NCBI RefSeq assembly: GCF_001420595.1
Contig: NZ_LJIX01000006.1
Location: forward strand, 366,361-430,360
Source of the DNA: Cytobacillus solani
GTDB lineage: Bacteria; Bacillota; Bacilli; Bacillales; Cytobacillaceae
Length of the DNA stretch: 64,000 nt
Direction of reading: 5' to 3'
This document shows, piece after piece, positions 50,098-59,125 of the stretch. Made by a program: the position numbers and the translations under genes. How positions within the stretch are numbered: the stretch's first letter is position 1; the number at the start of each line of letters is the position of its first letter. The notes beneath the pieces are model-generated. The model saw only the letters and a program-made list of their open reading frames with translations. It had not been told where the DNA came from and did no database searches.

Positions 50098-50658
50098 ATG
50101 TTTGATATTACAATTATTGGGGCTGGTCCTACAGGGGCAAGTGCTGCATTATTTGCTGCAAAAGCAGGAAAAAAAGTATTGGTTATTGATAGTGATAAAA
50201 GTGTTACAAAGCGTGCATGGGTAGAAAACCATTATGGAGTAATGGAGATTACTGGCCCTGAGTTAGTTGAGACAGGTAAAAAACAGGCAGCTAAATTTGG
50301 CGCAGAGCTTAAAAAAGCAACCGTGGAAAATATCGAGAAAACTGAATCTGGCTTCACGATTCATACGGGTGATCAATCATTTGAATCGAAGCATGTTATC
50401 TTTGCAACTGGGATGCTGACAGATCTAGCAGAAAAAATTGGTTTACATACAAAGCCTGGTACAGAGCCGCGTATTAAGACGATCTTAGACTTGGATGCCA
50501 ATGGGAAGACAAATATCGAAGGTATCTGGGGAGCAGGCACAGTTGCTGGTGTAAGTATGCATACAATCATTACAGCTGGCGATGGCGCAAGAGTAGCGAT
50601 TAACGTAATCAGTGAATTAAATGGTGAGCGATATGTTGACCATGACATAATGAAATAA
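50098..50658 (+). CDS. Short thioredoxin-reductase-like FAD protein
   Basis: A 186-residue flavoprotein. The N-terminal dinucleotide fold is ITIIGAGPTGASAALFAAKAGKKVLVIDSD, and the C-terminal FAD contact GIWGAGTVAGVSMHTIITAGDGARVA. Thioredoxin reductases have ~310 residues, with an NADPH domain and a CxxC pair between these blocks; both are absent here. It may bind FAD only and use another protein as electron donor. Similar short proteins occur in Bacilli, so this is probably not a truncation. AAGGGGG precedes the ATG. Confidence 0.85.
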   Translation: MFDITIIGAGPTGASAALFAAKAGKKVLVIDSDKSVTKRAWVENHYGVMEITGPELVETGKKQAAKFGAELKKATVENIEKTESGFTIHTGDQSFESKHVIFATGMLTDLAEKIGLHTKPGTEPRIKTILDLDANGKTNIEGIWGAGTVAGVSMHTIITAGDGARVAINVISELNGERYVDHDIMK

Positions 50659-50669
50659 ATAATTTGCTC

Positions 50670-50711
50670 AAAACCGGTATCATACCAATTTGGTAGAGAC
50701 TGGTTTTTTTT
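50670..50711 (+). terminator. Terminator of the flavoprotein gene
   Basis: AAAACCGGTATC and the GGTAGAGACTGGTTTT arm pair with small bulges around CATACCAATTTGGTA. TTTTTTTT follows. Confidence 0.78.
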
Positions 50712-50868
50712 ATGTGTTCTTGCCTATGATTAATGGACTGTAAGGTTCATATTTATTTGTAACTAGAAGTTTATGACTAGCTAAACTTAGTATTTAGTAC
50801 TCTTATTTGAATTATTTAAATATTATAATATCTTAAGTAGAATCTATTAATCTATTAGGAGGAACTAT

Positions 50869-52269
50869 ATGAAAAAGCCAGTATTAACAATTGTTCTAGC
50901 CAGTACACTAGCATTTGGTGCAGTCGGTTCACAGGCAGTTTTCGCAAAGCCGGCAGAAATTGCTCAAAATCAGCCTGTTAAAGTATTTGATCATAAGGTG
51001 ATTAACAAGCTTAATGTAGAAAATATTTATAAGAATATTGAATATTTATCGAAGACTCCTAGGGTTGCAGGTACGGAAGCAGAAGATAAGGCTGTTAAGT
51101 TTATCAAAGAGCAGTTCGAATCCTATGGGTATGAAGTAGATTTGCAGCCATTTACTTTCTATGGTTATACTCCTCCTCATACAATTGAGCTGGATGTAAA
51201 CGGTTATGATGGACAGCTAAATCCAGGTTCCTTTACTTATACAGTGAGTGGAGAGGTATCAGGTGAACTTGTATACGCTGGATTAGGTACAGCAAGTGAC
51301 TTAGAAGGTTTGGATCTTACTGGGAAAATAGCTTTGATTAAACGCGGGGATATTTCATTTGCTGAAAAAGTGTTAAATGCCGCTAATAAAGGTGCATCAG
51401 GCGTTTTGATTTTCAATAATGCTTCAGGCGCCATGAACGGTACGCTTGGAGAGGCAAATGATCAATATGTTCCTGCTGCGTCTTTATCGAAAGCAGAGGG
51501 GGATGCCCTTGCCGCTTCCTTAAGTAATGGGGAAACACACACAGCAACTTTAAAGATTGAAGGTGCAAGAACGGGGGAAAGTGTTTCTCATAATGTAATC
51601 GCAACGAAAAAACCAACTAATAAAAAGAAGGATACAAATAATGTGATCGTAGTAGGATCTCATCACGATTCAGTAGCCGGTGCACCTGGAGCGAATGATG
51701 ATGCTTCCGGAACTGCTATGACACTTGAACTGGCTCGTGTATTTAAAGATTTACCGACTGATTCCGAAATTCGCTTCATTACATTTGGTGCTGAAGAATT
51801 AGGCTTGATTGGCTCAACACACTATGTTGCAAACCTTTCAGATGATGAAAAAAATCGTATCATTGCAAACTTTAATCTTGATATGGTAGGAAGCAAGGAT
51901 GCTGGTGATTTAATTATGGCCACTCTAGATGGTCAGCCGAACCTTGTCACTGAGCTTGCACAGGCATCTAGTACGAGATTAAACGGAGAACCAACTCCAT
52001 ATTCACAGGGTGGAAGAAGCGACCATGTTCCATTTGCAGAAGCTGGAATCCCTGCCGCATTATTCATTCATAGTCCATCGGAGCCTTGGTATCATACACC
52101 AGAAGATACCATAGATAAAATTAGCAAAGAAAAGCTAGAGGATGTGGCTGAAATCGTAGGAACGGCTGTTTATGAACAAGCACGATTTAATAATATGGGA
52201 CCAAAGACGAAAAAGGCAAAAAAGATTAAGGCAGATAAACAAGCTTACCATGAGCAAAATATTAGATGA
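50869..52269 (+). CDS. Secreted M28 family aminopeptidase with PA domain
   Basis: A 466-residue exported protein. The signal peptide is KKPVLTIVLASTLAFGAVGS with cleavage near AVFAK. A PA (protease-associated) insert lies at ~125-235 (GKIALIKRGDISFAEKVLNAANKGASGVLIFNN). The zinc ligands are in GSHHDSVAGAPGANDDASG, FGAEELGLIGS, LDMVGS and RSDHVPFAEAGIPAALF, plus a late His in PWYHTPEDT. It trims N-terminal residues from peptides outside the cell. AGGAGG precedes the ATG. It stands alone. Confidence 0.95.
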   Translation: MKKPVLTIVLASTLAFGAVGSQAVFAKPAEIAQNQPVKVFDHKVINKLNVENIYKNIEYLSKTPRVAGTEAEDKAVKFIKEQFESYGYEVDLQPFTFYGYTPPHTIELDVNGYDGQLNPGSFTYTVSGEVSGELVYAGLGTASDLEGLDLTGKIALIKRGDISFAEKVLNAANKGASGVLIFNNASGAMNGTLGEANDQYVPAASLSKAEGDALAASLSNGETHTATLKIEGARTGESVSHNVIATKKPTNKKKDTNNVIVVGSHHDSVAGAPGANDDASGTAMTLELARVFKDLPTDSEIRFITFGAEELGLIGSTHYVANLSDDEKNRIIANFNLDMVGSKDAGDLIMATLDGQPNLVTELAQASSTRLNGEPTPYSQGGRSDHVPFAEAGIPAALFIHSPSEPWYHTPEDTIDKISKEKLEDVAEIVGTAVYEQARFNNMGPKTKKAKKIKADKQAYHEQNIR

Positions 52270-52276
52270 TTTATTT

Positions 52277-52309
52277 AGCAGTGCCTCCTTAGCGGGGTGC
52301 TGTTTTTGT
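52277..52309 (+). terminator. Terminator of the aminopeptidase gene
   Basis: AGCAGTGCCTCC pairs with GGGGTGCTGT-type arm around TTAGC, followed by TTTTTG. Confidence 0.72.
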
Positions 52310-52442
52310 TGTCATAGATAAAAATGAATGAAATTACAAAATTTATTAGATTAATGCCTTAAAAACAGAAAAAGTACCTAAACTAATGAATATAAGGAAT
52401 GCATACAGATTGCTCATCCGATAGCTGAATGGAGGCAAAGAA

Positions 52443-53441
52443 ATGATACGCTTTGGAGTAATAGGAACGAATTGGATTACTGATCGATTTTTACAGGCGG
52501 TAAAGGAAATGAATGACTTTTCATTAACTGCTGTTTATTCAAGGACTTCAGATCGAGCACGTGAATTTGCTGAAAAGTATCAGGTTCATCATACATTTAC
52601 ATCTATTGAAGAAATGGCTATAAGTGAGGTGCTGGATGCTGTCTATATTGCCAGTCCGAATTCATTCCATGCAGGTCAGGCGATTACCTTGTTAAATCAT
52701 GGCAAGCATGTATTGTGTGAGAAGCCATTCGCTTCAAATGCAGCAGAAGTAGAGAAAATGATTGAAGCAGCCAAAAGGAATGATGTACTGCTGATGGAAG
52801 CAATGAGAACAACCTTCCTTCCTAATTTTACTCTTATTAAGGAGAATCTGTATAAGCTTGGCAAAATCCGCAGGTATGCAGCAAGCTATTGTCAGTATTC
52901 CTCTAGATATGACACTTATAAGGCTGGTACCGTTTTGAATGCATTTAACCCTGTTTTCTCTAACGGGTCATTAATGGATTTAGGGGTTTATTGCATCTAC
53001 CCAATGGTTGTCTTGTTTGGTGAGCCAAAGGAAGTCAAGGCAACTTGTTTCATGCTTGACTCTGGAGTTGATGGAGAGGGAAGCCTTCTTGTAAAGTATG
53101 ATGAAATGGAGGCAGTTATTATGCACTCAAAAATTACAGATTCCAACTTGCCTTCAGAAATACAAGGGGAGGAGGGAACGATGATCATTGATCATATTGC
53201 AGCACCTGGACATGTAGAAATTCGTTATCGGGATGGAAAAAAAGAAGTTATTTCTACTATGCAGGAAGGGGATGGGATGTATGATGAAGCAAGGGCTTTT
53301 GTTGATTTAATTAAGCAAGGAAAAAAAGAGTCCTCTATTAATACCCATCGGAACTCCTATGTGACAGCAGCTATATTAGACGCCGCAAGGGAAGAAATGG
53401 GTCTTATTTTTTCGGCAGATAATAATAGAAAGCCTTGCTAA
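52443..53441 (+). CDS. Gfo/Idh/MocA family NAD(P)-dependent oxidoreductase
   Basis: A 332-residue enzyme. The N-terminal Rossmann part starts IRFGVIGTNWITDRFLQAV, followed by AVYIASPNSFHAGQAITLLNHGKHVLCEKPFA, which contains the family EKP motif. The C-terminal half is the substrate-binding beta-sheet domain (SLMDLGVYCIYPMVVLFGEP). It oxidises or reduces sugars or related polyols. Start ATG 52443 follows GGAGGC. It is convergent with a hydroxyacid dehydrogenase gene; both are NAD(P) enzymes of unknown substrate. Confidence 0.92.
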   Translation: MIRFGVIGTNWITDRFLQAVKEMNDFSLTAVYSRTSDRAREFAEKYQVHHTFTSIEEMAISEVLDAVYIASPNSFHAGQAITLLNHGKHVLCEKPFASNAAEVEKMIEAAKRNDVLLMEAMRTTFLPNFTLIKENLYKLGKIRRYAASYCQYSSRYDTYKAGTVLNAFNPVFSNGSLMDLGVYCIYPMVVLFGEPKEVKATCFMLDSGVDGEGSLLVKYDEMEAVIMHSKITDSNLPSEIQGEEGTMIIDHIAAPGHVEIRYRDGKKEVISTMQEGDGMYDEARAFVDLIKQGKKESSINTHRNSYVTAAILDAAREEMGLIFSADNNRKPC

Positions 53442-53457
53442 ATTCGGCAAGGCTTAG
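53430..53457. terminator. Bidirectional hairpin between two dehydrogenase genes
   Basis: AAGCCTTGC pairs with GCAAGGCTT around the stop codon of the oxidoreductase gene. The minus-strand side continues TCTATTATTAT. T-tracts are weak. Confidence 0.6.
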
Positions 53458-53462
53458 GTACA

Positions 53463-54425
53463 TTAATATCCTTTTTTATAATCAACTAAATTAATCGCAG
53501 GAGTTTCCCTTTGTATATAGCTTTTCAAATTCGGAATGAATATATCTTCTATTACACGTTTCGTATAATGTTCTGTTGACCCGGATGTGTGTGGAGTAAT
53601 AATGACATTTTCAAGCTCCCATAATGGGCTTCCTTCGTCCAAAGGCTCCTTTTCAAATACATCAAGACCTGCTCCTGAGATTTCCCCATCTTGTAAGGCC
53701 TTAATAAGATCAGGTTCTACCACGATGCTTCCTCTGCCTATATTAATGAAGAAAGAAGAAGGCTTCATCATGTTAAATTGCTCTGTTCCAAATAGATGAT
53801 GGGTTTCCTTTGTATAAGGAAGTGTGACCACGACATAGTCACATTGTGACAGCACTTCATTTAAATGCTGGAGTGTATACATGATATCTACATATTCTTC
53901 AGGTTTTCCCGAATGTCGAAAGCCAATGACTTTCATCCCAAATGCCTTGGCTATCTTCGCTGTTTCTTTGCCGATGGCGCCAATTCCTAAAATCGCAATG
54001 GTTTTCCCGTGTAATTCAAGATTTAAGCCAGCATGATCCCATTTTTTTGTTTGTTGATTTTTTACATATGTATGGATTTTACGAGTTAAAGCAAGCATAA
54101 GGGCGAAGATGGTTTCTGAGATTGGATAAGCATGTACACCATTTGCTGAGGTTGTAAGAATATTTTTAGCTTCTAATTCTTGCAATGGCAAGCTATTCAC
54201 TCCAGCTGACCAAGCTTGCAGCCAGCATAGTTTAGACTGGTGCCCGGATAACATTCCTTCCATTTCCTTCTTCCAGCTAACAATAACTTCCGCCTCATTC
54301 AAGTGCTCGGACCAGATGCTTTTTTCTTTTCCAATAACAAGATCCCAGTCAGGGATGATGACTTTTATTTTTTCTATGAGACTTTGATCAAGGTTTTGAG
54401 TAATCACTAGCTTTCTATTTTGCAT
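53463..54425 (-). CDS. D-2-hydroxyacid dehydrogenase
   Basis: A 320-residue NAD-binding enzyme. The cofactor loop is LHGKTIAILGIGAIGKETAKIAKAFGMKVIGF. The catalytic Arg is in FFINIGRGSIVVEPDLIKAL, the Glu in GAGLDVFEKEPL and the His in VIITPHTSGST. It interconverts 2-keto acids and D-2-hydroxyacids, as in glyoxylate/hydroxypyruvate reductases. The usual serine-pathway C-terminal domain of PGDH is absent. GGAGGGA precedes the ATG. Confidence 0.93.
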   Translation of the reverse strand: MQNRKLVITQNLDQSLIEKIKVIIPDWDLVIGKEKSIWSEHLNEAEVIVSWKKEMEGMLSGHQSKLCWLQAWSAGVNSLPLQELEAKNILTTSANGVHAYPISETIFALMLALTRKIHTYVKNQQTKKWDHAGLNLELHGKTIAILGIGAIGKETAKIAKAFGMKVIGFRHSGKPEEYVDIMYTLQHLNEVLSQCDYVVVTLPYTKETHHLFGTEQFNMMKPSSFFINIGRGSIVVEPDLIKALQDGEISGAGLDVFEKEPLDEGSPLWELENVIITPHTSGSTEHYTKRVIEDIFIPNLKSYIQRETPAINLVDYKKGY

Positions 54426-54455
54426 CCCAATCCCTCCATATATAATATATTATTG

Positions 54456-54493
54456 CAAAAAGAGGAGGATCCAGTAAGGATCGACCTCTTTTC
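54456..54493. terminator. Hairpin terminator
   Basis: AAAAGAGG pairs with CCTCTTTT around GGATCC-type inner pairing. It lies between the 5' end of the hydroxyacid dehydrogenase gene and the dispersed repeat, and probably ends the minus-strand TerD-TerB transcript. Confidence 0.6.
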
Positions 54494-54520
54494 ACAGAAT
54501 TAATATAAGGTTTTTCGAAT

Positions 54521-54553
54521 TTGAGAACTGTCTAGCGCAAGCCGCTTACGTTT
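54521..54553. repeat. Short derivative of the dispersed Bacillaceae repeat
   Basis: GAGAACTGTCTAGCGCAAGC and GCTTACGTTTTC match the two ends of the 25866 element (GAGAATTGTCTAGC at one end, GCTTGCGCTTTTC at the other) with the ~115-bp middle missing. It touches the stop codon of the TerD-TerB gene. Confidence 0.6.
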
Positions 54554-54559
54554 TCCGAG

Positions 54560-56095
54560 TTATGACAAAAATTCATGCGGATTTAAGCCAAGTTCCATAC
54601 AAATTTCAGTAACGATTTGTTTCTCGCTTGGGTCAAAATGGCCGTCTGCATAACCGATAGCAATACAATAGCGTGCAACCAATCTAGCAATTTCCGGCTT
54701 TGATCGAATACGTCCTAATGCTTTGAATGCTTCGGCTCGACCAATAATAGAATCTCTTTCAATTTTTTGCACAAATAAATTAAATTGTTGTATAACTTTG
54801 TTTGTATCAAATACTCTTAATTCCTCGCTCTGGTTGACAAATTCAATCATTTTTTGACGCTCAGTTTGATCAAGTCTGCCATCAGCAAGTGCTACAAGTG
54901 CACAGGCAGCTACTACTGCATCCATAACGTCTTGACTCTTATAGCGGGTAAATAGCTCTTGAGCCCTTCTTTTTTGCTGATTCGCCCATTGAGCATAATC
55001 GGTTTGGTTGGGTGACCAGGTATGGTTACAGTTGTTACAAGTGAACTTTAATTGGTTTTTCCCAATAAATCCGCCTAATAGTCCCACTGGACCTAGAATA
55101 AGTCCGCCAATCGCTGCTTTTCCAAGTCCGAAGCCCTTTTCTCCAGTTCTAACATTGGAAGACCCACAGCGTATACAATTGATATTGTCACCTCCATAAG
55201 CATGAGAGGAGGAGTTAGTCTGTCCATATGTAGACTGGTTAGTCGTTGATGTGTAGCCGGATTGTCCATAAGAAGGCTGATTATAGGACGAATTAGATTG
55301 TCCAGCTTGACCAAACCCAGGCTGATTATAAGGAGAATTGTATTGTCCATTTTGTCCAAAAACAGGTTGATTGAATGTACTTTGCTGCTGAGTCGACTGC
55401 CCATAGCTTGGTTGATTGTATGTTGAGTTTTGCTGAGTATTAAAAGCTTGTGTGCTGCCAAAGGATGGACTGTTTTGCTGCTGGTATTCTGATTGAAAGG
55501 CAGGCTGTACGGATGGCTCATCGTCAACCGTTACACCGAAATTACGGCATAGTGCTGCTAAACCCCCTTGGAATCCACTTGCAATGGCATTAAATTTCCA
55601 TTCGCCATTATGGCGGTAAAGCTCAGCTGCAACTATGGCCGTCTCTACCGTAAATTCACGACCAAGATCAAAGCGAATTAATTCTTCATTAGTAAAAGCG
55701 TTAAATATTCTTACATAGGCATTCGAAACATGTCCGAAGCTTTGCCCTTTTGCCTGGGCATCGTGGATCGTAATCGTGAAGGCGATGCGGTGAATGGAAG
55801 GTGGAACTTTATTCAGTTCAATTTTGATTTGCTCATCATCGCTTGCACCAGCACCTGTTCTGTTATCGCCGCTGTAAATAATTGATCCGTTTCCGCCAGA
55901 TGGATTATTATAGAAGACGAAATCCAGATCACTTTGAACCTTTCCGGAAGGACCTACTAAAAATGCAGAAGCATCTAAGTCATAATTTGAATGGCTTCCG
56001 CTAACATCCCATCCTAATCCGACAACAACCATTTCCAAACCTGGATTGGTCTTCGTTAAATCTACCTTTTGCCCTTTGCGTAAAGTAACCCCCAC
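54560..56095 (-). CDS. TerD domain - prion-like linker - zinc ribbon - TerB domain protein
   Basis: A 511-residue cytosolic protein. Residues 1-190 are a full TerD domain (GVTLRKGQKVDLTKTNPGLE, GWDVSG, DLDASAFLVG, FYNN, GDNRTGAGASDDE). Residues ~198-302 are low complexity, rich in Gln/Asn/Ser/Tyr/Gly with repeats like YNQPSYGQ. Residues ~307-357 are a zinc ribbon (CIRCGS and CNNCNHTW) interrupted by a Gly-rich hydrophobic run (KAAIGGLILGPVGLLGGFIG). Residues ~385-511 are TerB (AVVAACALVALADGRLDQTE, YCIAIGYADGHFDPSEKQIV), with paired acidic metal sites. The GTG at 56095 follows AAGGAG and gives the usual MGVTLRKGQ start. Confidence 0.92.
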   Translation of the reverse strand: MGVTLRKGQKVDLTKTNPGLEMVVVGLGWDVSGSHSNYDLDASAFLVGPSGKVQSDLDFVFYNNPSGGNGSIIYSGDNRTGAGASDDEQIKIELNKVPPSIHRIAFTITIHDAQAKGQSFGHVSNAYVRIFNAFTNEELIRFDLGREFTVETAIVAAELYRHNGEWKFNAIASGFQGGLAALCRNFGVTVDDEPSVQPAFQSEYQQQNSPSFGSTQAFNTQQNSTYNQPSYGQSTQQQSTFNQPVFGQNGQYNSPYNQPGFGQAGQSNSSYNQPSYGQSGYTSTTNQSTYGQTNSSSHAYGGDNINCIRCGSSNVRTGEKGFGLGKAAIGGLILGPVGLLGGFIGKNQLKFTCNNCNHTWSPNQTDYAQWANQQKRRAQELFTRYKSQDVMDAVVAACALVALADGRLDQTERQKMIEFVNQSEELRVFDTNKVIQQFNLFVQKIERDSIIGRAEAFKALGRIRSKPEIARLVARYCIAIGYADGHFDPSEKQIVTEICMELGLNPHEFLS

Positions 56096-56225
56096 AACAT
56101 TCACTCCTTAAAATAATGCAGTTAGTTATTTAACGTTTATATGTGTAAAAAGTTTCAACTAATTCGTCATTTCATATGTTTATTATAGTTCACTAGTCTA
56201 CTAAAAAGAAAATAATATCCCTTAC

Positions 56226-56260
56226 AAAAATGGTCAGTCTCATCATGAGACTGACCATTA
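56226..56260 (-). terminator. Terminator of the ASCH-DUF2269 operon
   Basis: AATGGTCAGTCTCAT pairs without mismatch with ATGAGACTGACCATT; TTTTTG follows on the minus strand. Confidence 0.88.
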
Positions 56261-56270
56261 TAATCATTTT

Positions 56271-56711
56271 TTACCAAAGAGCTGGCTTTGCAACCATGAA
56301 CCAAAGCATGATCATGAGAAGGATGAGATAGAGCCAGCTTGACCATGAAAGTTTTTTGACTAATGCGTGCTGGTTTTGTTTAGGCTCTAAAAAAACACGA
56401 AGTGTAGGTGTATACGCACGAGCCAAGAAAAATATAGAACCGAACATCACGATTAAGGTTGCAATAATCCATGGTGTTTTCCATGTCCATGGGCCCATTG
56501 CAATCAGTAACACACCGCTACCAACTAAGACATGTCCAGCATGTTTAACGAGTCTGACAGAAAATCGAATGATATCGATATAGGCTTGTTGAACATTTAC
56601 ATCGGCAGCACGCAGTTTTTTTACAATTGGAATTAATATAATGAAAGGTCCAATTGAGAAAACCGCACTACCAACATGAAGGAAAACAATAAATCGGTAA
56701 AGTGTATCCAT
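56271..56711 (-). CDS. DUF2269-type four-span membrane protein
   Basis: A 146-residue protein with spans near 5-27, 50-72, 79-97 and 122-142. Conserved His residues sit in IVFLHVGSAVFSIG and LVKHAGHVLVGSGVLL, a pattern that might bind haem or metal, as in related small membrane proteins. The ATG overlaps the stop codon of the upstream ASCH gene (TAATG). Function unknown. Confidence 0.8.
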   Translation of the reverse strand: MDTLYRFIVFLHVGSAVFSIGPFIILIPIVKKLRAADVNVQQAYIDIIRFSVRLVKHAGHVLVGSGVLLIAMGPWTWKTPWIIATLIVMFGSIFFLARAYTPTLRVFLEPKQNQHALVKKLSWSSWLYLILLMIMLWFMVAKPALW

Positions 56712-57061
56712 TACTCCGAAACTGGACGGAATTCATGCACCCATACCCTCATTTGCGGCAGCCATGGCATACCAGGGTGGAAAGAAAGAATTGATTCTTT
56801 ATACTCCTCTACATTTTCGTAGCCTTCTTGCTTAGCATGTTCATCCGTTAACTCACCAAGTGCTTGAGAATAAACATTTTCAACGATAAAGCCTTTTCCT
56901 TTAAGAGTCATAATTTCACCGATGTCCGCATAGCGTCCATTTCGGCGTGTAGCCGTTTTTTTGCCTGTAAGCACTTTTTCAATATCTTCAGGAACCGTTA
57001 CTAATTTATCGATTGTACATGTTTTTGGCGGCAGCTCTTGATTATTATGTTGATTTGTCAC
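56711..57061 (-). CDS. ASCH domain protein
   Basis: A 116-residue protein with the ASCH (PUA-like) fold. VPEDIEKVLTGKKTATRRNGRYADIGEIMTL carries the G-K-K-T-x-T-x-R signature, then ALGELTDEHAKQEGYENVEEYKESI and MRVWVHEFRPV. Such proteins bind RNA or act as small amidohydrolases on modified nucleosides. It is translationally coupled to the DUF2269 gene. It follows glnS by 39 bases on the same strand and may be co-transcribed with it. Confidence 0.88.
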   Translation of the reverse strand: MTNQHNNQELPPKTCTIDKLVTVPEDIEKVLTGKKTATRRNGRYADIGEIMTLKGKGFIVENVYSQALGELTDEHAKQEGYENVEEYKESILSFHPGMPWLPQMRVWVHEFRPVSE

Positions 57062-57100
57062 CTGAATTCCTCCTTTTTTCTTCCCATTGCATAGATGTTA

Positions 57101-58759
57101 TTATAATTTAAATGAGCTTTTTAATGAAACAATCCGGTTGAATACCGTTTTCTTAGAAGTAGAATGCTTCGGATCAACGTTAAAATAACCATGACGGAAA
57201 AATTGGAATTTGTCCTGCGGCTTAACATCCTTCATATTAGGCTCTACAAACCCTTGAACAATTTCAAGTGAGTTAGCATTGACGTAGTCAAGGAATGTTT
57301 TTTCCTCAGGAATTTCTTCGTTCATTTCTGCATCAAGGATTAACGGTTCATACAGGCGAAACTCTGCGGGAACGGCATTTTTTGCATCTACCCAATGGAT
57401 CGTTCCTTTTACTTTTCGGCCTGTAAAGCCTGACCCGCTCTTTGTTTCAGGGTCATATGTGCAGTGAATCTCAACGACTTTTCCGTTTTCATCTTTAATG
57501 ACGTCATTGCATTTAATGAAGTACGCATGCTTTAGCCGCACTTCGTTCCCTGGGAAGAGTCGGAAGTATTTTTTAGGCGGATCTTCCATGAAGTCATCCT
57601 GTTCAATATAAATCTCTCTTGAGAATGGGATTTGGCGAGAACCCATTTCAAGATTTTCAGGGTTGATTTCAGCATCAAGCATTTCAACTTTATCTTCCGG
57701 ATAATTTGTAATGACTACTTTTAATGGATTAAGCACACCCATTGTACGCGGTACTTCAAGCTTTAAGTCTTCTCTGACAAAATGCTCAAGCATTGCCTCA
57801 TCGACTGCTCCATAGCCTTTTGAAACGCCTGTTGCTTTAACAAACTCCCGAATGGCTCCTGGTGTGAAGCCTTTTCTTCTTAAACCAGAAATCGTTGGCA
57901 TGCGTGGATCATCCCAGCCATCGACAAAGCCTTCGTCTACAAGCTTTTTCAGTTTACGTTTGCTCATTACAGTATTTGTAATGTTCAGGCGTCCAAATTC
58001 AATTTGCTGTGGCTTGCTTTCCATTTCACATTCCTCAACGACCCAGTTGTATAACGGGCGCTGATCTTCAAATTCAGTGGTACAAATCGAATGTGTTACA
58101 TTTTCAATTGCATCTTCAAGCGGATGGGCAAAAGCATACATTGGATAAATGCACCACTTATCACCTGTATTGTGATGGATAGCATGTGCTACGCGGTAAA
58201 TAACTGGATCACGCATGTTTAAATTTGGTGAGGCCATATCAATCTTTGCCCGCAAAACTTTACTGCCGTTTTCAAATTCACCATTGCGCATACGCTCAAA
58301 TAAATCAAGATTTTCTTCAATTGTACGATTGCGATAAGGGCTGTCTTTTCCAGGTTCTGTGAGTGTGCCGCGATATTCACGGATCTCTTCTTGAGATAAT
58401 TCATCAACATATGCTTTTCCTTTTTTGATTAAAAGGACCGCGCGGTTATACATTTCTTCAAAATAATCAGATGCAAAGCGCAGCTCATCCCATTCATAAC
58501 CAAGCCATTTAACGTCTTCTTTAATAGAATCTACATATTCTTGGTCTTCCTTTAATGGATTCGTATCATCGAAGCGTAAATTTGTTTTTCCTTCAAAATC
58601 ATCTGCAAGACCGAAGTTAATAATAATCGATTTGGCATGACCGATATGAAGGTATCCATTCGGCTCAGGAGGAAAGCGGGTAATAATTTCTTTATGCTTT
58701 CCAGTCTCCAAATCTTCAATCATAATATTTTTAATAAAATTGGATGAATTATTTTCCAA
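57101..58759 (-). CDS. glnS: Glutaminyl-tRNA synthetase
   Basis: A 552-residue class I aminoacyl-tRNA synthetase of the usual bacterial GlnRS length. Marks are [19 protein letters not shown] (HIGH motif), [47 protein letters not shown] and the VMSKRKL (KMSKS-like) loop. The C-terminal beta-barrel anticodon domain follows. There is no C-terminal YqeY extension. B. subtilis and most Bacilli lack this enzyme and make Gln-tRNA through GatCAB, so its presence is notable. It starts at TTG (58759) behind AAAGG. No T-box leader was found. Confidence 0.97.
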   Translation of the reverse strand: MENNSSNFIKNIMIEDLETGKHKEIITRFPPEPNGYLHIGHAKSIIINFGLADDFEGKTNLRFDDTNPLKEDQEYVDSIKEDVKWLGYEWDELRFASDYFEEMYNRAVLLIKKGKAYVDELSQEEIREYRGTLTEPGKDSPYRNRTIEENLDLFERMRNGEFENGSKVLRAKIDMASPNLNMRDPVIYRVAHAIHHNTGDKWCIYPMYAFAHPLEDAIENVTHSICTTEFEDQRPLYNWVVEECEMESKPQQIEFGRLNITNTVMSKRKLKKLVDEGFVDGWDDPRMPTISGLRRKGFTPGAIREFVKATGVSKGYGAVDEAMLEHFVREDLKLEVPRTMGVLNPLKVVITNYPEDKVEMLDAEINPENLEMGSRQIPFSREIYIEQDDFMEDPPKKYFRLFPGNEVRLKHAYFIKCNDVIKDENGKVVEIHCTYDPETKSGSGFTGRKVKGTIHWVDAKNAVPAEFRLYEPLILDAEMNEEIPEEKTFLDYVNANSLEIVQGFVEPNMKDVKPQDKFQFFRHGYFNVDPKHSTSKKTVFNRIVSLKSSFKL

Positions 58760-59125
58760 ACCTGTATCAGCCTTTCTATAATATATACTTTTTCTTTATT
58801 TTACTGATTTCTTATAGGTAAATCAATCAGGGACAATGACGGGCACCGGAAGAATGTGACAAAAAACTCTGCATGCTGACGAAATTCTTTCTAAAAGCCT
58901 GTTTCAAATTATTTAAAAGCGGATAATTAGATAGAAAAGCACATGAATTTTTTCCTATTATTAAAATTGTTACAATGGAATACAATAATGTAATCAAAAT
59001 ATTATAGATAATTTGTTAGAATACAAGAAAGAGTTGAAGAAATTTGTTGAATCGTGGTCTTGACCCTTCAGCTTTTTCTGTTGAAATTGTTTATATTTCA
59101 AAATAATGTTCGTGGGGGAAACATG
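58760..59125. other. AT-rich divergent intergenic region
   Basis: This lies between glnS (minus) and the TPR gene (plus). No gene, hairpin terminator or clear riboswitch is visible. The longer reading of the TPR frame (from 59054) starts inside it but lacks a ribosome binding site. Confidence 0.6.
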
